Part shown: positions 26,411-35,400 of the stretch, one piece after another | Layout: each line of letters starts with the position of its first letter | How positions within the stretch are numbered: the stretch's first letter is position 1 | From: Candidatus Muiribacterium halophilum | GTDB taxonomy: Bacteria; Muiribacteriota; Muiribacteriia; Muiribacteriales; Muiribacteriaceae | Direction of reading: 5' to 3' | NCBI GenBank assembly: GCA_023228995.1 | Contig: JALOAD010000005.1 | Coordinates: 77,735 to 141,734, forward strand | Length of the DNA: 64,000 bases | The notes under the pieces: generated by a model | What the model was told of the DNA's origin: nothing | Databases searched by the model: none | What the model saw: the letters and a program-made list of their open reading frames with translations, nothing else | Program-made: the position numbers and the translations under genes

Positions 26411-26698
26411 TTAATTTGTTGTATCGTTATCTTCAGGTGTAGTTGTTGGCTGAACAGGTTTAGTAGCTCTTTTTGAACTCTTAACACCAAGCTCTCTTTT
26501 TTCACCAAATTTTTTCTGGAATTTATCAACTTTACCAGCTGTATCAACAAATTTCTGTTTTCCAGTAAAAAACGGATGACAGCTTGAACAAATTTCCACA
26601 TTAAATTCAGGAATTGTAGCACCTGTTTCAAAAGTTGCACCACATGCACATCTTACTTTTGCATTGGTATAAAATTCTGGATGTATTCCTTTTTTCAT
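26411..26698 (-). CDS. rpmE: Ribosomal protein bL31, with C-terminal extension
   Basis: 50S protein bridging the subunits. The ATG at 26698 ([15 protein letters not shown]) has AGAGGTG 6 bases upstream; the frame extends to a GTG at 26707 without support. Zinc-type form: CAC and CSSC pairs ([33 protein letters not shown]). The 95 residues exceed the usual 66-90 because of a C-terminal Lys-rich then Thr/Pro/Asp tail. It has its own promoter and terminator. Confidence 0.95.
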   Translation of the reverse strand: MKKGIHPEFYTNAKVRCACGATFETGATIPEFNVEICSSCHPFFTGKQKFVDTAGKVDKFQKKFGEKRELGVKSSKRATKPVQPTTTPEDNDTTN

Positions 26699-26737
26699 AT
26701 TATTCACCTCTGGTTAATCATAATTTCAAGTTAATAT

Positions 26738-26765
26738 ATTATACAGAAAAATCAAAAAAAATCAA
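26738..26765 (-). promoter_or_regulatory. rpmE: Promoter of rpmE
   Basis: Minus-strand TTGATT (26760-26765), 16-bp spacer and TATAAT (26738-26743), about 40 bp before the bL31 start. Confidence 0.65.
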
Positions 26766-26796
26766 AAAAAATAATACCGCATACCTTTTTTGTCTT

Positions 26797-26817
26797 TTAA
26801 ATACATACTGTATTTAA
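26797..26817. repeat. Inverted repeat upstream of the rpmE promoter
   Basis: TTAAATACA, TAC, TGTATTTAA: a perfect 9-bp dyad 32 bp upstream of the predicted -35. It could be an operator or an AT-rich hairpin. It does not match the Zur-box pattern I know. Confidence 0.4.
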
Positions 26818-26990
26818 TGCTTCGCAACATCCTCGTGAGTTAGTCTATAAATTATTTTCTTTGATTACATTATACAAAAGATTTTGATTTTTATAAAAGA
26901 TTAAAAAAATATGTCTGTCAGCAATTACGAAAACTCGTTAGAAATTTTTCAATTAAAATAAAGTATGATGGATTTTCTATAAAAAAAACA

Positions 26991-27028
26991 AAAACGAGAT
27001 CCCGGCTCAAAATAGTACCGGGATGACA
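26991..27028. repeat. Dispersed CCCGG element, copy 2
   Basis: GATCCCGGCTCA, 9-12 bases, TACCGGGATGACA. Stem ATCCCGG (26999-27005) pairs with CCGGGAT (27018-27024). Copies at 1241 and 43305. Confidence 0.75.
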
Positions 27029-27145
27029 TTATATTAATTTTTGTTTATTTAATCAGAAGACTCAATTAGATGCAAAGCATTGCTAATTACCCCTCTCCAT
27101 CTCACCCTTTCACCGCTTCTATACGCTTCACATACCGTTTTTTTA

Positions 27146-27541
27146 TCACATAAGATCTTTAAGACTGTATTTTTTCATTATTGTATCAATACATTCATGC
27201 ATTTCTACCCAAACCTTATGAGTAGAACAGTTTTCTTTATTTATACATTTATATTCATCCCTAACACATTCAACCGGATAATCGTTTCCCTCAAGTGTTT
27301 GTATTATTTCATGAAGCAAAATTGAATCAGGAGATTTTGCAAGAATATATCCACCCTTAACACCCTGTATTGTCTTTACAATGTTATTTTTTTTTAGTTT
27401 TCTCATAATTTGCTCAAGATATCTAAGAGAAATACCTGTATTTTTGGCAATTTTTGTAAGACTAAGAGGATTTTTTTCGCCATTCACAGCTAATTCAACC
27501 AGAGCTCTTGTTCCATATCTACCTCTTGTTGATATTTTCAT
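27146..27541 (-). CDS. Rrf2-family transcriptional regulator, likely Fe-S sensing
   Basis: Winged-helix regulator of 131 residues. The N-terminus (STRGRYGTRALVELA) and recognition helix region (GISLRYLEQIMRKLKKNNIV, then VKGGYILAKSP) match IscR/CymR-type proteins. Cys92, Cys99 and Cys105 (ECVRDEYKC, NC) give the IscR-like trio, so an iron-sulfur cluster is likely. It may control iron-sulfur assembly genes, none of which are in this window. A minus-strand TATAAT lies at 27573-27578. Confidence 0.88.
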   Translation of the reverse strand: MKISTRGRYGTRALVELAVNGEKNPLSLTKIAKNTGISLRYLEQIMRKLKKNNIVKTIQGVKGGYILAKSPDSILLHEIIQTLEGNDYPVECVRDEYKCINKENCSTHKVWVEMHECIDTIMKKYSLKDLM

Positions 27542-27743
27542 AAAATCCTCTTCTTAAAAACTTATTTTCGATATTATAACACAATTTACAACATAATTCA
27601 TCAAAAGAACTTAGTATAATTATTCAGAAATTTCAATCACTAATCGCCTATATCATAAATTCCAATACTTTTATATATTATACTAGTTCTTTTTTATTGA
27701 TTTTATGTTATATTAAAACAAATAAAAAAAACAGGAAAACAAT

Positions 27744-28877
27744 ATGACAAAACATACTTTTATTGCAACAACAGCTTTCGGAATAGAAAAAGTAACCAAA
27801 ATTGAACTTGAAAAACTAGGATTTGATAATTTAAAAACAACTGACGGAAAAATTGAGTTTGAAGGTGATTTTTCAGACATGATTCGTGCAAATCTTTGGT
27901 TGAGAAGTTCTGAAAGAGTATTGTGGAAAATAAAAGAATTCCCAGCAATAACCTTTGAAGATTTATTCCAAGGAATGAAAAGTATAGAGTGGGAAAATAT
28001 AATCCCAGAAAAAGCTCAATTTATAGTAAATGCAAAATCTGTAAAATCTCAACTTTTCAGCCTTCGTTCATGCCAATCAATCGGCAAAAAAGCAATCGCA
28101 GAAAGATTAATGAATAAATATGAAAAAGAATGGCTTGAAGAAAGCCAGGAAATATATAAAATAATAATATCAATACTAAAAGATACAGTGACTGTATCTT
28201 TAGATACTTCAGGAGTTGGACTTCATAAACGAGGTTATAGAACAGAAAGTGCAGAAGCTCCTCTTAGAGAAACTTTGGCTGCATCTATAATTCTATTAAG
28301 CTTCTGGAGTGAAAAACGACTTTTACTTGACCCAATGTGCGGTTCAGGAACAATTCCAATAGAAGCTGCATTAATAGGTAGAAATATTGCCCCAGGACTA
28401 AAAAGAGAATTTTTATCTGAATCATGGAAGATAATACCAGAAGATTTATGGCGAAAAGAAAGGTTAAAAGCTTATGATTTGGCAAATAAAGCAGAACTCA
28501 ATATATTAGGATCAGATTATGACAAAAGATCTATTGATATAGCCCAAAATAATGCAAGAAGAGCTGGAGTGGAAGATTGCATTAAATTTGAGCACAAAAA
28601 AGTTGATGATCTTTGGATAGATCAGCAATATGGAATTGTAATAACTAACCCTCCTTACGGACTTAGACTTGGAAATTTTGAAGAAATCAATTTAACCTAT
28701 ATATCATTTAATAAAATTTTCAAGAAAAAAACAGGTTGGTCAATTTATGTATTATCAGCAGATAAAAAATTCCCTGATTATTTCAAAAGATCAAAACCTG
28801 ATAGAATAAGAAAATTATATAATGGTAAAATTGAAACTAATCTTTATCAGTATTATGGTGATAAACCTAGTAATTAA
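27744..28877 (+). CDS. THUMP-domain 23S rRNA guanine methyltransferase (RlmL/YpsC type)
   Basis: A SAM-dependent N2-guanine methyltransferase of rRNA, 377 residues as in B. subtilis YpsC. The N-terminal ferredoxin-like and THUMP domains occupy about 1-155. The methyltransferase domain has the SAM loop DPMCGSGTIPIEAAL (near 196-210) and the catalytic NPPYG (about 301-305). The usual target is the 23S rRNA position modified by the RlmL N-half. It has no coupled neighbour and ends before a hairpin terminator. Confidence 0.9.
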   Translation: MTKHTFIATTAFGIEKVTKIELEKLGFDNLKTTDGKIEFEGDFSDMIRANLWLRSSERVLWKIKEFPAITFEDLFQGMKSIEWENIIPEKAQFIVNAKSVKSQLFSLRSCQSIGKKAIAERLMNKYEKEWLEESQEIYKIIISILKDTVTVSLDTSGVGLHKRGYRTESAEAPLRETLAASIILLSFWSEKRLLLDPMCGSGTIPIEAALIGRNIAPGLKREFLSESWKIIPEDLWRKERLKAYDLANKAELNILGSDYDKRSIDIAQNNARRAGVEDCIKFEHKKVDDLWIDQQYGIVITNPPYGLRLGNFEEINLTYISFNKIFKKKTGWSIYVLSADKKFPDYFKRSKPDRIRKLYNGKIETNLYQYYGDKPSN

Positions 28878-28888
28878 TATATATAACA

Positions 28889-28922
28889 AAAGAGTAAAGC
28901 AGATTTTTCTACTTTACTCTTT
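28889..28922. terminator. Terminator hairpin between convergent genes
   Basis: AAAGAGTAAAG (28889-28899) pairs with CTTTACTCTTT (28912-28922); an inner AGA/TCT extends the stem. It serves the methyltransferase gene and possibly the convergent chemoreceptor gene. Confidence 0.75.
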
Positions 28923-28947
28923 CAAAACTTAAAAATTTCAAATTTCT

Positions 28948-30939
28948 TTAGACTTTAAATCTTCCAACAAGATTTTCTAGCTCATTTATATTTGAATTTA
29001 CGCCATTAGTAACTTCTCTAAGTTTATCAGATATTTGCATATTTTCAGCTGATATCTGTTCAATTTCCTGCATAGCTTTAGTTATTTCAACAGAACCTTG
29101 TTCTTGCTCTTTCATAGCATTTTTTATTTCAAGACTAATATTAGAAAGATTTTCCATAGCAACAACTATTTCTTTGTTAGCTCTTTCCTCTTCTTTTGTA
29201 GCACCATTTATTTCGACAATAAGTCTAGCTACACTCTCAATCTTTCCAATAATACTTTTAAGACCTTCTCCTGCTTCATTTGCAACTTTAGAACCGATTT
29301 CAACATTAGAAGTTGCTTTGTTTATTAAATCTTCAATTTCATTAGCAGCTTCTGCCGATCTTTCTGAAAGTTTTCTAACTTCATCTGCAACAACAGCAAA
29401 ACCCTTACCATGTTCACCTGCCCTTGCAGCTTCTATTGCAGCATTTAAAGCAAGTAAATTCGTTTGTTCAGAAATATCAGTTATAAGTTTTATAATATTT
29501 TTTATTTGCATAGAATTCTCTTTAATAATATTCATTGCTTTTAAAGTCTCTGTCATCTTTATACCATTGCCTTCAGCTTCACTTTGAGATTCAACCGCAA
29601 CCGAGGTAGCATTCTCAGTATTAGCAGAAACTTGTTCTATAGATGCAGAGAGTTCTTCAACAGCTGCAGTAGTCTGTGTAATAGAAGAAACTTGAGAATC
29701 AACATTATCAGATACTTTTATAGTATTAACAGAAAATTCTTCAATTGCAGCAGTAATTTCACTAACACTTGAAACTTGTCTTCCTGAGCTATCTTGTATA
29801 GAAAGAGTTTGTTGTTTTAAAATATTATTTTCATCATTTAATACAATCATAGTTTTTTTAACCTTTAAAATAATATCATGTATATTTCCAACAAATATAT
29901 TTGAATAATCCGCAAGAGTTTTTGTTTCATCTTCTGTATCAATTTTAACTCTTCTTGTAAGATCACCATCTCCTTCAGCAAGTTCTTTCATACCATAAAC
30001 AACCATATTAATAGGTCGAACTATATTTTCAGCAATATACATAACTCCCAAAATAATAACTACAAGAACTACAATAAATATAACAACCATAATTTTTCTA
30101 ACTTTATAAATATCAGCAAAAAGTTCCGATTTATTCATTGTAACCAAAACAATAGATTCTGTACCTGATAAATCAGAATATGCAAGAAATTTTTCTTCTC
30201 CCTCATGAGAATATTCAACAAAACCTCGATTATCTCTAAAAATATAATTACCAATTTCCTTCCAAGCAGGTTCATTTGTATTTTTTAAATTAACATTAAA
30301 AATCAAGGATTTATCTTTATAACTAATTAATGTACCGTTTTTATCAACCATAATCGCATAACCAGTATTGCCAATTTTCACATTATTAACAATATCGCTA
30401 AATTTATCCAAATCCAAAGTTCCGCCAATAATACCTTTAAATTTCCCATTAACAAATATTCCTTTAATAATAGGAAAAATAGCTTTTCCAGACGCTCTCG
30501 ACAAAATAGGATTTCCTATATAAAGCTCTCTATAACCAGCTTTTATTTTTTGAAAATATTCCCTATCTGAAAGATTTCCCTTACTTCCATCATGGCCAAG
30601 AAAATCAGCATTTTCATCAACAATATAAACAAGACTAAAATTAGAATCTTCTTTATATTTTTTTAAATAATCAAGACTATTTTGTTTATAATCTAAAAAA
30701 CCAACAATTTCATCATGAGTCGAAAGAGCTTCAATTACAGCAATTTCATGTTTTAATTCTCCTGTAATAGCAATAAGAATATTGTCTAATTCAAGATTAA
30801 GCCTTTGCTCCAAACTACTATTGACGATTTTTTCAACATTTGACTCAATAAAAATAAAAGAAGAAACAAACGCAACAAAAAATGCTATTGAAACATAAAC
30901 TACCAATCTCCATTTAATACTTTTTTTTAAAAATTTCAT
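28948..30939 (-). CDS. Methyl-accepting chemotaxis protein, dCache type
   Basis: Membrane chemoreceptor of 663 residues. A first transmembrane helix ([17 protein letters not shown]), then a periplasmic double-Cache-like sensor domain (about 30-275, with YREYIG-like and [13 protein letters not shown] patterns), a second helix ([19 protein letters not shown]), HAMP, then the signalling hairpin tip [27 protein letters not shown] and [14 protein letters not shown]. It relays small-molecule signals to CheA/CheW, so the organism is probably motile. The ligand is unknown. No che genes in the window. Confidence 0.93.
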   Translation of the reverse strand: MKFLKKSIKWRLVVYVSIAFFVAFVSSFIFIESNVEKIVNSSLEQRLNLELDNILIAITGELKHEIAVIEALSTHDEIVGFLDYKQNSLDYLKKYKEDSNFSLVYIVDENADFLGHDGSKGNLSDREYFQKIKAGYRELYIGNPILSRASGKAIFPIIKGIFVNGKFKGIIGGTLDLDKFSDIVNNVKIGNTGYAIMVDKNGTLISYKDKSLIFNVNLKNTNEPAWKEIGNYIFRDNRGFVEYSHEGEEKFLAYSDLSGTESIVLVTMNKSELFADIYKVRKIMVVIFIVVLVVIILGVMYIAENIVRPINMVVYGMKELAEGDGDLTRRVKIDTEDETKTLADYSNIFVGNIHDIILKVKKTMIVLNDENNILKQQTLSIQDSSGRQVSSVSEITAAIEEFSVNTIKVSDNVDSQVSSITQTTAAVEELSASIEQVSANTENATSVAVESQSEAEGNGIKMTETLKAMNIIKENSMQIKNIIKLITDISEQTNLLALNAAIEAARAGEHGKGFAVVADEVRKLSERSAEAANEIEDLINKATSNVEIGSKVANEAGEGLKSIIGKIESVARLIVEINGATKEEERANKEIVVAMENLSNISLEIKNAMKEQEQGSVEITKAMQEIEQISAENMQISDKLREVTNGVNSNINELENLVGRFKV

Positions 30940-31047
30940 AAATCCCCCAATAATTGGTTTCCTAGAATTTTAACAAAACCCTACTTAATCTATCATACTA
31001 TCTTTATATTATTCAATTATTTCAAAGTTATTTTTTATTAAAAAATT

Positions 31048-31075
31048 TGAGTTTTTTTTGTTTTTATATTAAAAT
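31048..31075 (+). promoter_or_regulatory. Promoter of tRNA-Leu
   Basis: TTGAGT and TAAAAT with a 16-bp T-rich spacer; the expected start point is a few bases before the tRNA 5' end. Confidence 0.45.
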
Positions 31076-31085
31076 GTTCCACATT

Positions 31086-31171
31086 GTCCGAGTGGTGGAA
31101 TTGGTAGACACGTATGGTTGAGGGCCATATGGTTAATAGCCTTAGGAGTTCAAATCTCCTCTCGGACACCA
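31086..31171 (+). tRNA. tRNA-Leu (anticodon GAG)
   Basis: Class II tRNA, 86 nt with CCA encoded. Acceptor stem GTCCGAG/CTCGGAC, D loop GGAATTGGTAGAC, anticodon stem TATGG/CCATA around the loop TTGAGGG (GAG), a long variable arm (TGGTTAATAGCCTTA), T arm GGAGTTCAAATCTCC, discriminator A. Reads CTC/CTT leucine codons. Confidence 0.97.
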
Positions 31172-31234
31172 TTATATACATCAAAACAAGTAATAAATTC
31201 AAAAATCAACCTATAAAACAAAAAATTCCAAATT

Positions 31235-31978
31235 TTATTTTTGGGCTACAAATATTAAAGGATAACTTGTTTCAATATTAAATGGATTTTTGTTAAAATC
31301 TTCATAAAATTTTATATTTGTGAAACCAGCATTTATTAGCATTTTTTTAATATCTTCATATTTAATCGGATTTAAAATAACTGAATTTTTAATAATTTCT
31401 TCACTTTCTTTTGATAAAAGTTCTTTTATTAAAAGTTCTTTTATTAAAAGTTCAGTGTTAAAATCTAATAATCCATCTTCTCTTATTTTATATTTTCTTT
31501 TAAATTTTACATTTTCATTATCTATTAAAGGAAGTGTATTTATATTTTGTTTTAATATTCGATCATAATTTAATATCTGACAAGAAAACACACTTTTATT
31601 CTTTAAAATATTAAATATATCATTAAAAAATTTTTGAATATACTCATTTTTGGTAATATGAGAAAGTGTATTTCCAAAACATGATATTAAATCAAATTGA
31701 TTATTATCAAATAATTTACCAACATTGAGCATATTTTCACATAAAAAATTTATTTCATTATCTTTTTTTTGACAGATTTTTATAAATTCTTCATCAAGAT
31801 CTAAACCTGTGCAATTGAATAATCTTTTTTTCATTTCAATACATAAACTGCCTGTAGCACAACCTAAATCAAGAAATTTACCTATATTTATTTTTTCTTC
31901 ACATAAAAAATCAGCTTGTCTTAAATTGAATAAAAATATATATTCATAATAACTTGCTATTGATTTATAAAAATTCAT
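31235..31978 (-). CDS. Class I SAM-dependent methyltransferase
   Basis: A 247-residue methyltransferase of unknown substrate, with motif I FLDLGCATGSL (near residue 34), acidic strand end TGLDLDEEF, motif IV-like FDLISCFGNTLSHI. The pattern resembles small-molecule methyltransferases. A 15-bp tandem triplication in the gene makes LLIKELLIKELL. AAGGAGT precedes the ATG. Confidence 0.85.
   Translation of the reverse strand: MNFYKSIASYYEYIFLFNLRQADFLCEEKINIGKFLDLGCATGSLCIEMKKRLFNCTGLDLDEEFIKICQKKDNEINFLCENMLNVGKLFDNNQFDLISCFGNTLSHITKNEYIQKFFNDIFNILKNKSVFSCQILNYDRILKQNINTLPLIDNENVKFKRKYKIREDGLLDFNTELLIKELLIKELLSKESEEIIKNSVILNPIKYEDIKKMLINAGFTNIKFYEDFNKNPFNIETSYPLIFVAQK
31409..31453 (-). repeat. 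15-bp tandem repeat, three copies
   Basis: TTTTATTAAAAGTTC in tandem (31409, 31424, 31439; first copy one or two bases different). It keeps frame and adds LLIKE blocks to the methyltransferase. Likely slippage; copy number may vary between strains. Confidence 0.85.
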
Positions 31979-32053
31979 AATACTCCTTTATTTTATTTTT
32001 ATGTGTAAATGATATATCATATAAGTATAATATTTTATCATAAGGAGTTTATT

Positions 32054-32347
32054 ATGGATATAAAAGAAATAGATAAAAATGAAATGATTGGTTTAATCGA
32101 AAAAAGTGCTGATATAAGCGAAAAAATTTTAAAACCAATATATTCTTTTCTACCAAATTTCATAGTTGAAATACTCGCTTCATTTACTCCATTTCATATT
32201 ATACTAGCTTGTATAAGCAGATTTTCACTAGGAATTTTTATTGGTTGTACATTTCCTAATTTTTTTAAAAAGCATAGAATCAAAATATTACTTATTGCAA
32301 TTATATCTGCATTACCTGTTCTTAAAAAAGTATTTTCAGATAAATAA
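32054..32347 (+). CDS. Small hydrophobic membrane protein, unknown
   Basis: 97 residues from the ATG at 32054, chosen because AAGGAG lies 6 bases upstream; an upstream ATG at 32009 would be in the promoter region. N-terminal 30 residues are charged (DIKEIDKNEMIG), followed by two hydrophobic helices (about 35-60 and 75-92). No family recognised. A single-gene unit with a terminator. Confidence 0.65.
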   Translation: MDIKEIDKNEMIGLIEKSADISEKILKPIYSFLPNFIVEILASFTPFHIILACISRFSLGIFIGCTFPNFFKKHRIKILLIAIISALPVLKKVFSDK

Positions 32348-32352
32348 ACATT

Positions 32353-32380
32353 AAAAAAGCGTACATTTGTACGCTTTTTT
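32353..32380. terminator. Bidirectional terminator
   Basis: A 13-bp stem (AAAAAAGCGTACA and TGTACGCTTTTTT) between convergent genes, with T-runs on both strands. Confidence 0.9.
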
Positions 32381-34011
32381 TATTTTTCAAGCATAAATGG
32401 ATATTTATAATCTTTTGGTGGATTAAAATTTTCTTTTATTGTACGAACACTCATCCATCTTAATAAATTAAGTTTACTACCTGCTTTATCATTTGTTCCT
32501 GATGCTCTAGCACCACCAAATGGCTGTTGACCAACTACTGCACCTGTTGGTTTATCATTAATGTAAAAATTACCTGCTGTATTTTTAAGATATTTTTCCA
32601 TATATACAAGTATTTCTCTATCCTGTGCAAAAATAGCTCCAGTTAATCCATAATCAGAACCTTTATCACAAAGTTCTAATGCTTTATCAAGATTTTTTTC
32701 ATCATAAATATAAATTGAAAGAACTGGTCCAAATATTTCTTCTTTCATTGTTTTAAAATCAGGCTCTTTTGCAAGAATAACTGTTGGTTCGACAAAATAC
32801 CCTTTTGACTCATTGCAATTTCCACCGATTATCACTTCAGCATCTTTTGACTGTTTTGCATAATCAATATAATTTTTTATTGTATCAAAAGATTTTTTAT
32901 CAATAACTGCTCCAACAAAATTAGTAAAATCACTTACATCACCTATTTTAATATCTTTTATAAATTTTTCTAATCCTTCTCTAACTTTTTTCCATATATT
33001 TGAAGGTATAAAAGCTCTTGAAGCTGCTGAACATTTTTGTCCCTGATATTCAAAAGCTCCTCTAATTAATGCAATTACAAGTGCATCTACATCGCTTGTT
33101 TCATGTGCAAATACAAAATCTTTACCACCTGTTTCTCCTACAATTCTAGGATAACAATGATATTTTGGAAGATTTTTTGCTATTGTTTCCCACATTCCAT
33201 TAAAAACACCAGTTGAACCTGTAAAATGAATTCCCGCAAGATATTCATTATCCATAACTGGATTACCAACTTGAGAACCAGATCCTGGTATAAAATTAAT
33301 TACTCCTGAAGGAAGTCCAGCTTCCATAAGAAGTTTCATAAATAAGTAATTTGAATATACTGCTGTTGATGCAGGTTTCCATAAAACTACATTTCCACAC
33401 ATAGCAGGACTTGTAGGTAAGTTTCCAGCAATAGCTGTAAAATTAAATGGAGTTACTGCAAATACAAAACCTTCTAAAGGTCTATATTCTAATCTATTCC
33501 AAGAATCCTGAGTACTTTCAGGCTGATCGCTATAAATTTGAGTTAAATAATAAGCATTAAATCTTAAAAAATCAATAAGTTCACAAGCTGAATCAATTTC
33601 TGCCTGATAAGCAGTTTTGCTTTGACAAAGCATTGTAGCTGCATTTATAGTTGCTCTCCATGGTCCTGCAAGAAGCTCAGCAGCTTTTAGAAATATTGCA
33701 ACTCTATGTTCCCAAGGCATTGAAGCCCATTTTTTTTGTGCTTTCACTGCTTCATTTGCTGCAAGTTTTACTTCTTTTTCTCCAGCTTTATGATAAGTTG
33801 CTAGTATATGTCCATGGTCATGAGGACAAATACAATTATCAATATTACCTGTTTTTATCTCTTTTCCACCAATTATAAGTGGAATTTCTATTTTTGAGTT
33901 TTTTAATTCTTCAAGTTTTTTTTTCAATTCAATTTTTTCTGAACTTCCTGGAGCATAACTTAAAATTTTTTCATTTTCTGGTATTTTTACTCTAAAATAA
34001 GCATTAGACAT
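32380..34011 (-). CDS. pruA: 1-pyrroline-5-carboxylate dehydrogenase
   Basis: Oxidises glutamate semialdehyde / pyrroline-5-carboxylate to glutamate with NAD. I chose the ATG at 34011 (MSNAYFRVKIPEN), with GGGGGG as ribosome site; the frame runs 48 codons further upstream through a terminator, with no support. 543 residues, as in monofunctional P5CDH. Catalytic Glu in VGETGGKD, catalytic Cys in YQGQKCSAASR; NAD segment FTGSTGVF and TPFNFTAIAGNL. No proline dehydrogenase nearby; arginine or ornithine breakdown is another source. Confidence 0.93.
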   Translation of the reverse strand: MSNAYFRVKIPENEKILSYAPGSSEKIELKKKLEELKNSKIEIPLIIGGKEIKTGNIDNCICPHDHGHILATYHKAGEKEVKLAANEAVKAQKKWASMPWEHRVAIFLKAAELLAGPWRATINAATMLCQSKTAYQAEIDSACELIDFLRFNAYYLTQIYSDQPESTQDSWNRLEYRPLEGFVFAVTPFNFTAIAGNLPTSPAMCGNVVLWKPASTAVYSNYLFMKLLMEAGLPSGVINFIPGSGSQVGNPVMDNEYLAGIHFTGSTGVFNGMWETIAKNLPKYHCYPRIVGETGGKDFVFAHETSDVDALVIALIRGAFEYQGQKCSAASRAFIPSNIWKKVREGLEKFIKDIKIGDVSDFTNFVGAVIDKKSFDTIKNYIDYAKQSKDAEVIIGGNCNESKGYFVEPTVILAKEPDFKTMKEEIFGPVLSIYIYDEKNLDKALELCDKGSDYGLTGAIFAQDREILVYMEKYLKNTAGNFYINDKPTGAVVGQQPFGGARASGTNDKAGSKLNLLRWMSVRTIKENFNPPKDYKYPFMLEK

Positions 34012-34089
34012 AATAACCCCCCAATTTTTTTCAATATTATTATAACATAAATCATCAATTTTTTCTTGGGGTTTTTTAATATATAGTAA

Positions 34090-34120
34090 AAAAGGTCTTC
34101 TCGGGTGAAGAAGACCTTTT
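34090..34120 (-). terminator. Terminator upstream of pruA
   Basis: AAAAGGTCTTC and GAAGACCTTTT make an 11-bp stem with 9-base loop, followed on the minus strand by T. It probably ends the opp operon; a TATAAT between it and pruA supports a separate promoter. An attenuator in a long pruA leader is the alternative. Confidence 0.75.
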
Positions 34121-34248
34121 GATAATTCCTGTTTAGTATAGGAATAACTAACCATAGATTATATCGCCAGTTTATTCTTAGAACTTTAATTTTTTTTAGA
34201 ATAAATTTAAAACAAAGTTTTAGGTTAATAGGATAAGTAATGTTTGTT

Positions 34249-34352
34249 GGGTTTAACCCTAGTTTTACTCGTAAAACTATATCGTGAGCCTAGCGAACTA
34301 TCTTTTTGAAATCTTGCATTTTAAGTTTCAACAACATCGTGCATTCATGCAC
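34249..34352 (-). repeat. Chained-hairpin spacer element, copy 2
   Basis: GGGTTTAACCC, AGTTTTAC/GTAAAACT (34261-34278), ATATCGTGAGC, AGCGAACTATCTTT and GTGCAT/ATGCAC (34339-34352), matching the element at 24220-24301 with an insertion of about 20 bases in the middle. It begins 7 bp after the oppF stop. Confidence 0.75.
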
Positions 34353-34359
34353 CAAATCT

Positions 34360-35400
34360 TTAACTAAACTCCAAATGACATGCAACAAAATGTTCAGATG
34401 ACATATTTCTAATTTGCGGAGTTTCTTCTTCACATCTTTTAAAAGCATAAGGGCATCTAGTTCTAAATGCACAACCTGTTGGAATATTAAATGGACCAGG
34501 AATATCTCCTTTAAGCCTAATTCTATAGCGTTCTCTCGCTTTAGGGTCTGGAATAGGTACAGAAGACATCAAAGCCTTTGTATAAGGGTGTAGAGGATTT
34601 TTATATAAATCATGAGCTTTTGATATTTCAACAATTTTGCCAAGATACATAACTGCAATATTATGAGATATATATTGTACAACAGAAAGATCATGAGCAA
34701 TAAATAAAAAAGTAAGTCCAAGTCTATCCTGTATTTCTTTCATAAGATTTAAAACCTGAGCTTGAACAGATACATCTAGTGCAGATACAGGTTCATCTGC
34801 TATTATAATAGATGGATTTAATGCTAAAGCTCTTGCTATTCCAACTCTTTGTCTTTGTCCACCCGAAAACTCATGCGGATATCTATCAATAAGAGTTTTT
34901 TCAATTCCAACATTTTCAAATAATTCTATAACTTTATCTCTTCTCTCATTCTTATTACCATATTTATGAACAATAAGCGGTTCCTCAACAATTTTTGATA
35001 CTTTCATTCTAGGATTAAGAGATGCATAAGGATCTTGAAATATCATCTGAAGATTTTCTGCAATATATTTTCTTTGATTTTTACCTTTAGATATATTTAC
35101 AGATTCATTTTTTGAAAAATCATTATATATAATATCACCTGAATCAGGTTTGTATATATTGATTATGCTTCTACCAGTTGTGGATTTGCCACAACCTGAT
35201 TCTCCAACAAGACCGAGTGTCTTACCTTTTATAAGATCAAAAAATATTCCATCAACAGCTTTTACATAATCTTTTTTTCTGCCGAATACACCACCATATA
35301 CAGGAAAGAATTTTTTTAATGCCTGTACACTTAATATTATATTATCTTTTTTATATTGATCAAAAGTTTTCATATTTTCATACTTTAAAACATCTTGCAT
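34360..35400 (-). CDS. oppF: Oligopeptide ABC transporter ATPase OppF
   Basis: One of two ATPases that power peptide import. 346 residues, with Walker A GLVGESGCGKSTTG, Q-loop MIFQDPYASLNPRM, signature FSGGQRQRVGIARAL, Walker B IIIADEPVSALDVS, and the typical oligopeptide C-terminal Cys cluster (GCAFRTRCPYAFKRC), which in some family members binds an Fe-S cluster. It overlaps oppD by 23 bp. Last gene of the operon. Confidence 0.93.
   Translation of the reverse strand: MQDVLKYENMKTFDQYKKDNIILSVQALKKFFPVYGGVFGRKKDYVKAVDGIFFDLIKGKTLGLVGESGCGKSTTGRSIINIYKPDSGDIIYNDFSKNESVNISKGKNQRKYIAENLQMIFQDPYASLNPRMKVSKIVEEPLIVHKYGNKNERRDKVIELFENVGIEKTLIDRYPHEFSGGQRQRVGIARALALNPSIIIADEPVSALDVSVQAQVLNLMKEIQDRLGLTFLFIAHDLSVVQYISHNIAVMYLGKIVEISKAHDLYKNPLHPYTKALMSSVPIPDPKARERYRIRLKGDIPGPFNIPTGCAFRTRCPYAFKRCEEETPQIRNMSSEHFVACHLEFS

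Larger units (their letters stand above)
26766..27145. other. Gene-free spacer between rpmE promoter and the Rrf2 gene
   Basis: No convincing gene. It holds a 9-bp dyad (26797-26817), the sequence CGCAACATCCTCGTGAG at about 26822-26838 that weakly resembles the chained-hairpin elements, a CCCGG element (26991-27028), ATGC/GCAT hairpin (27070-27080) and CACCCTTTCAC (27103-27113). Rrf2 mRNA would run into it. A small RNA is possible but I see no family I can name. Confidence 0.5.

Noticed and set aside
26766-27145. Small RNA gene (6S, tmRNA, RNase P, SRP)
   Set aside because: I could not find the conserved cores of these RNAs; the region is explained by promoter, dyads and repeat elements.
34012-34155. 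48-codon N-terminal extension of the pruA frame
   Set aside because: It crosses a terminator hairpin, lacks a ribosome site, and the family starts near the ATG at 34011.
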